From the NCBI RefSeq assembly GCF_033110285.1, contig NZ_CP136995.1:1178001-1242000 (forward strand): a stretch of DNA of 64,000 nt, given 5' to 3'. This stretch comes from Ottowia sp. SB7-C50 (lineage in GTDB: Bacteria > Pseudomonadota > Gammaproteobacteria > Burkholderiales > Burkholderiaceae_C). Numbering within the stretch: the first letter of the stretch is position 1; each line of letters begins with the position of its first letter. The position numbers and the translations under genes are program-made. This document shows, one piece after another, positions 60,171 to 64,000 of the stretch. The notes beneath the pieces were generated by a model. It was not told the DNA's origin and ran no database searches. It worked only from the letters and a program-made list of their open reading frames with translations.

Positions 60171-60351
60171 GCGAACTCCTTGAACAAGATTGACGGTGCG
60201 CGGAGCATAGGGGTTCGCTTCTGCGAGGCAGAGGGTGAAAACCAGAATCCGGCCATAGCCGCGCGACGTGTGCGGGATTGAAGTCTACGAGTCGATTCGA
60301 TAAAGTGTCAATAAATTATCGTCAATTTGATATTGATTCGGGATTACCCTG
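60171..60351. promoter_or_regulatory. Divergent control region dctP / winged-helix regulator
   Basis: 181 bp with an unusually AT-rich patch (60295-60345). It contains TCAATA and TATTGA, an inverted repeat with 17 bp between (60308-60336), just before the regulator start at 60352. This is a candidate operator for autoregulation and control of the dctPQM operon. Confidence 0.45.
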
Positions 60352-60885
60352 ATGGGCGTCAAAAGCAGTGCAAGCGGTTCGAAGGTGCAGCGGTCGGGCA
60401 TTGTGTCGTCGTCGCACCTGGTGTCGCCGCGCAGCGTCGAGGCGTCGGAGTTCGAGTTCGGCATGATCGTCGCGTGGAACGCCTTCAGCCGCTGGATGGT
60501 GCGCTGCATGGCCGCCGCTGGCGTGCCCGACCTGACGGTGACCGACGTGCTGGTGTTGCACCATGTCAACCACCGCGCGCGCAACAAGAAGCTGGCCGAC
60601 ATCTGCTTCGTGCTGAACTATGAGGACACGCACGTGGTGGCCTACGCGCTCAAGAAACTGGTGGCCGCAGGCCTGCTGCGCACTGAGCGGCAGGGCAAGG
60701 AAGTGTTCTACCTGCCCACCGAGGCTGGCGAGGCGGCGGTGAAGAGCTATCGCGCGGTGCGGGAAGCCTGCCTGATGGACAACATCGATCCACAACTCAA
60801 CCCCAACCTGGGCGAGCTCGCGCGGCTGCTGCGGGTGATGTCGGGCGTTTACGATCAGGCCGCTCGCGCGGCGGCGTCTCTGTGA
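60352..60885 (+). CDS. MarR-like winged-helix regulator
   Basis: A 177-residue regulator. Residues ~40-150 form a MarR-type winged helix (AWNAFSRWMVRCMAAAG, LTVTDVLVLHHVNHRARNKKLADICFVL, EDTHVVAYALKKLVAAGLLRTERQGKEVFYLPTEAGE). It has an extra ~35-residue Ser-rich N-terminus (SSASGSKVQRSGIVSSSH) of low complexity, so the true start may be a later codon. It overlaps the racemase gene by 4 bp (GTGA), and is therefore the likely local regulator. Confidence 0.85.
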   Translation: MGVKSSASGSKVQRSGIVSSSHLVSPRSVEASEFEFGMIVAWNAFSRWMVRCMAAAGVPDLTVTDVLVLHHVNHRARNKKLADICFVLNYEDTHVVAYALKKLVAAGLLRTERQGKEVFYLPTEAGEAAVKSYRAVREACLMDNIDPQLNPNLGELARLLRVMSGVYDQAARAAASL

Positions 60886-61628
60886 TCGCGGCTGCCGGGG
60901 TGTCCGCGTCAGTGGTTGCTTTGGGGCTGGTGATGCTGGATACAGGCTTTCATCGCCCGCCTGGGGATCTTGGCCTGCCTTCAAGTTACCCGTGTCCCGT
61001 GCGGCAATGGGTGGTGCCGGGTGCTGCGCCCGCCAGTGTGGTGTGTCACGCCGAGGCGCTGCGCGCGTCTCCGCTGCGTACAGGCTTCGAGCACGCGGTG
61101 CGCGCGTTGGTGGCGCAAGGTTGCACGGCCATCACGACCAGTTGCGGCTTTCTGGTGCTGCTGCAGGCTGAACTGCAGGCAGTGGCCTATCCAGCGCCGC
61201 TGGTGTCGTCCAGCTTGCTGGCCTTGCCTTCGCTGCTGGCCGCTTTGCCGCAGGTGGGTGTGCTCACCATCTCGGCCGAGCGTCTGGGTCGGGATCATTT
61301 GCGTGCCGCAGGCGTGCCGTCGGATCGGCTCGGCGATGTGTGGATTCAGGGCATGCCGGAGCGCAGCCATTTCGTGCAGGCCATCCTGGGCGCCGGCGTG
61401 ACGCTGGATCCGCTTCTGGCTGAGCAGGAAGTGGTGGCCGCCGCTCTGACCTTGCGCGCACGGGCGCCGGAGTTGCGTGCGCTGGTGCTGGAATGCACCA
61501 ACCTGCCGCCTTATGCAGCGGCGCTGCGCCACGCCACGGGCTGGCCTGTACTGTCTTTGCTTCATTCCAGACGCCTTCTGGGCGATCTGGCCCTTCACGA
61601 GCCCGCGCTCACGATGTTGGATTTCTGA
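60882..61628 (+). CDS. Aspartate/glutamate racemase family protein
   Basis: A 248-residue protein of the Asp/Glu/hydantoin racemase superfamily. One catalytic Cys is in [16 protein letters not shown] (about residue 90) and the second in [15 protein letters not shown] (about 206), spaced as in the family. [23 protein letters not shown] at the N-terminus resembles the unusual racemase-like group found with oxoprolinase genes. Start GTG 60882, overlapping the regulator stop. The substrate is probably an amino acid or hydantoin-like derivative; not certain. Confidence 0.78.
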   Translation: MIAAAGVSASVVALGLVMLDTGFHRPPGDLGLPSSYPCPVRQWVVPGAAPASVVCHAEALRASPLRTGFEHAVRALVAQGCTAITTSCGFLVLLQAELQAVAYPAPLVSSSLLALPSLLAALPQVGVLTISAERLGRDHLRAAGVPSDRLGDVWIQGMPERSHFVQAILGAGVTLDPLLAEQEVVAAALTLRARAPELRALVLECTNLPPYAAALRHATGWPVLSLLHSRRLLGDLALHEPALTMLDF

Positions 61629-61630
61629 CC

Positions 61631-64000
61631 ATGCCTCACGCCACCCTCCCTTCCCGCTGGCAGTTCTGGATCGACCGCGGCGGTACCTTCACCGACATCG
61701 TGGCGCGCCGGCCCGATGGCGTGATCGTCACGCACAAGCTGTTGTCCGAAAACCCCGAGCAATACAAGGACGCCGCCGTGGCCGGCATTCGCCACCTGCT
61801 GGGCCTGCAGTCGGGCGAGGCCATCACGCCCGATCTGGTCGAGTGCGTGAAGATGGGCACCACGGTGGCCACCAATGCGCTGCTGGAGCGCAAGGGCGAG
61901 CCGACGCTGCTGGTCACCACACGCGGCTTTCGAGACGGGCTGCGCATCGCCTACCAGAACCGGCCGCGCCTGTTCGACCGCCACATCGTGCTGCCCGAAC
62001 TGCTCTACAGCGCCGTGGTCGAGGCCGAGGAGCGTGTCGACGCCAACGGCGACCTGGTGCAGGCGCTGGATGAATCGCTATTGAAAAAGGAGCTGTCTGC
62101 GCAATACCAGCAAGGGCTGCGCAGCGTGGCGATTGTGTTCATGCACGGCTACCGCCACGTCGCGCACGAGCAGGCGGCGGCACGCATCGCGCGCGAAGTG
62201 GGTTTCACGCAGATCAGCACGTCGCACGAAACCAGCCCCATGATGAAGTTCGTCAGCCGGGGTGACACCACGGTGGTCGATGCCTACCTGTCGCCCATCC
62301 TGCGCCGCTACGTTGAACAGGTGGCGGCCGAGATGCCGGGCGTAAAGCTGTTCTTCATGCAGTCGTCGGGCGGGCTGACCGACGCGATGGCGTTTCAGGG
62401 CAAGGACGCCATCCTGTCCGGCCCCGCGGGCGGCATCGTCGGCATGGCACGCACGGCCGAAATCGCGGGACAGCCCAAGGTGATCGGCTTCGACATGGGT
62501 GGCACCAGCACCGATGTGAGCCACTACGCGGGCCAGTTTGAGCGCGAGTTCGAGACGCAGGTGGCCGGGGTGCGCATGCGCGCGCCCATGATGAGCATCC
62601 ACACCGTGGCGGCGGGTGGCGGCTCCATCCTGCAGTTTGACGGCGCGCGTTTTCGCGTCGGCCCCGAAAGCGCGGGCGCCAACCCCGGCCCGGCCAGCTA
62701 CCGGCGCGGCGGCCCGCTGGCGCTGACCGATGCGAACGTGATGGTCGGCAAGGTGCAGCCGGCGTACTTTCCCAAGGTGTTCGGCCCCGCCGCCGACGAA
62801 GCGCTGGACGCCGAAGTGGTGCGCGCGCGCTTTGCCGACATCGCCGGTCCCACCGGCCGCACGCCCGAGGACGTGGCCCACGGTTTCATCCAGATCGCGG
62901 TGCAGCAGATGGCCAACGCCATCAAGAAAATCAGCGTGGCGCGCGGCTACGACGTGACGCGCTACACGCTGCAGTGCTTTGGCGGCGCGGGCGGCCAGCA
63001 TGCCTGCGGCGTGGCCGATGCGCTGGGCATGACGCGCGTGCTGGTGCATCCGCTGGCGGGCGTGCTGTCGGCCTACGGCATGGGCCTGGCCGACCAGAAC
63101 GTGATGCGCGAAACGGCGGTGGAACTGCCGCTGACGCCCGACCACATCGGCGCCATGCGCGACACGCTGAGCGGCCTGGCCCTGGCCGCGCACCAGGAAC
63201 TGGCGCGGCAGGAAGTCAGCCGCGGCGACATCCGCGTGCACCACCGCGTGCACGTGCGTTATGACGGCACCGATTCGGCGCTGATCGTGCCGTTCCCGCA
63301 CCTGCAGGGCGGCGAGACGGGCGACGCGCAGGTCATGCACGACATCACGCGCGCCTTCGAGGCCGCGTACCGTCAGCGCTTCGCCTTCCTGATGACCGGC
63401 AAGGCGCTGATCGTCGAGGCGGTGTCGGTCGAGGCCGTGGTGGCTGGCGACGCGCCGACCGAGCACGAGCACCCGCTGCACCCGGGGCGCGACGTGCCGC
63501 AGCGCGACACCGCGCGCATCTACACCGTCGGCACCGACGGCCAGGCCGGCTGGCACGACGCCGCGCTGATCGTGCGTGAAGACCTGCGTCCTGGCGACGC
63601 CATCGATGGCCCGGCCATCATCGCCGAGCAGAACGCCACCACCGTGGTCGACCCGGGCTGGCGCGCCAGCCTGACGGCCTTTGACCACCTGCTGCTGGAA
63701 CGCACCGTGCCGCGCGCGGTCACCTACGCCGCGGGCACCACGGTCGACCCGGTGCTGCTGGAGGTGTTCAACAACCTGTTCATGAACATCGCCGAGCAGA
63801 TGGGCCTGCAGCTGCAGAACACGGCCTACTCGGTCAACATCAAGGAGCGGCTGGACTTCAGCTGCGCGCTGTTCGACGCCGAAGGCAACCTGATCGCCAA
63901 CGCGCCGCACATGCCGGTGCACCTGGGCTCGATGGGCGAGAGCATCAAGACGGTGATCGCACGCAATCGTGGCGCCATGCAGCGTGGCGATGTGTTCGTC
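61631..64000 (+). CDS. 5-oxoprolinase/hydantoinase-type protein, cut by window end
   Basis: 790 codons are visible and the gene continues past 64000. An N-terminal hydantoinase A domain ([59 protein letters not shown]) is fused to the beginning of a hydantoinase B domain ([41 protein letters not shown]). Such A-B fusions are ATP-dependent 5-oxoprolinases of ~1,200 residues. It hydrolyses 5-oxo-L-proline or a hydantoin analogue. The N-terminal region contains an in-frame dispersed-repeat remnant (62071-62099). ATG 61631 lies 2 nt after the racemase stop. Confidence 0.9.
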   Translation, partial: MPHATLPSRWQFWIDRGGTFTDIVARRPDGVIVTHKLLSENPEQYKDAAVAGIRHLLGLQSGEAITPDLVECVKMGTTVATNALLERKGEPTLLVTTRGFRDGLRIAYQNRPRLFDRHIVLPELLYSAVVEAEERVDANGDLVQALDESLLKKELSAQYQQGLRSVAIVFMHGYRHVAHEQAAARIAREVGFTQISTSHETSPMMKFVSRGDTTVVDAYLSPILRRYVEQVAAEMPGVKLFFMQSSGGLTDAMAFQGKDAILSGPAGGIVGMARTAEIAGQPKVIGFDMGGTSTDVSHYAGQFEREFETQVAGVRMRAPMMSIHTVAAGGGSILQFDGARFRVGPESAGANPGPASYRRGGPLALTDANVMVGKVQPAYFPKVFGPAADEALDAEVVRARFADIAGPTGRTPEDVAHGFIQIAVQQMANAIKKISVARGYDVTRYTLQCFGGAGGQHACGVADALGMTRVLVHPLAGVLSAYGMGLADQNVMRETAVELPLTPDHIGAMRDTLSGLALAAHQELARQEVSRGDIRVHHRVHVRYDGTDSALIVPFPHLQGGETGDAQVMHDITRAFEAAYRQRFAFLMTGKALIVEAVSVEAVVAGDAPTEHEHPLHPGRDVPQRDTARIYTVGTDGQAGWHDAALIVREDLRPGDAIDGPAIIAEQNATTVVDPGWRASLTAFDHLLLERTVPRAVTYAAGTTVDPVLLEVFNNLFMNIAEQMGLQLQNTAYSVNIKERLDFSCALFDAEGNLIANAPHMPVHLGSMGESIKTVIARNRGAMQRGDVFV
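62071..62099 (-). repeat. Dispersed repeat remnant inside oxoprolinase
   Basis: CGCTATTGAAAAAGGAGCTGTCTGCGC resembles the reverse-oriented right half of the dispersed element. It encodes SLLKKELSA in frame, in a surface-type segment. Confidence 0.45.

Noticed and set aside
1-64000. CRISPR arrays, prophage, integrases or restriction-modification systems
   Set aside because: I found no direct-repeat array, phage structural gene, integrase or methylase. The HNH gene at the left edge is solitary and has no restriction partner.

Overview
This 64 kb window is high-GC chromosomal DNA from a betaproteobacterium, most likely a member of Burkholderiales/Comamonadaceae. The evidence is two Bug-type solute receptors, many TRAP transporters, small four-base-overlap operons, and interspersed short repeats of the type I associate with Acidovorax/Comamonas-like genomes. 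I saw no prophage, insertion sequence or CRISPR array. Genus is not resolved.

Layout. 1-5.5 kb: HNH endonuclease, GAF-LuxR regulator, two DUF1566 surface proteins (one with an IPTL-CTERM anchor) and a P-loop kinase. 5.8-14.5 kb: DHA2 exporter, FadR-type regulator and a hexarate catabolic cluster (Bug receptor, gudD, second Bug receptor, 2-hydroxyacid dehydrogenase, garD), with two matching inverted-repeat operators. 14.6-17.8 kb: yceH followed by an acyl-CoA dehydrogenase pair. 18-31 kb: IPTL-CTERM protein, purN, an RsmB-type methyltransferase, fatty-acid desaturase, D-amino-acid dehydrogenase, Crp/Fnr regulator with an FNR box at its start, glycerate kinase, tRNA-Thr(CGT), dienelactone hydrolase and two paralogous IPTL-CTERM proteins. 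31-42 kb: sulfurtransferase, DMT exporter, Rieske oxygenase, xseB-ispA-dxs (isoprenoid precursors) and a TRAP system.

42-55.6 kb is the most coherent block and appears to be a tungsten/molybdenum locus. It holds a ModE-like one-component regulator, divergent tupB-tupC-tupA plus an orphan ModA-like lipoprotein, convergent modA-modB-modC with divergent modE, a PhyH-type dioxygenase, and a five-gene tungsten aldehyde oxidoreductase operon (ferredoxin, W-AOR, FAD subunit, MoaD-like protein, small unknown protein). A 22-bp imperfect palindrome before the aor operon has the same length and the same outer half-sites as a perfect palindrome before the tup operon, which suggests a shared metal-responsive regulon.

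55.6-64 kb: crcB, rdgC, and a cluster with TRAP dctPQM, a winged-helix regulator, an Asp/Glu-racemase-family protein and a 5-oxoprolinase-type protein cut by the window end.

Three sequence-level themes recur. (1) Four genes (three IPTL-CTERM proteins and modB) are each broken by exactly one extra base in a G/C homopolymer; this is either assembly error or slippage. (2) A dispersed ~50-bp repeat (AGCGCTT..AAGCGC..GGCAGCTAT) occurs at least 14 times, several of them in frame inside genes, including the TupA signal peptide and the ModC N-terminus. (3) At least nine genes have a -10-like hexamer 6-10 nt before ATG and no ribosome binding site, consistent with leaderless transcripts.
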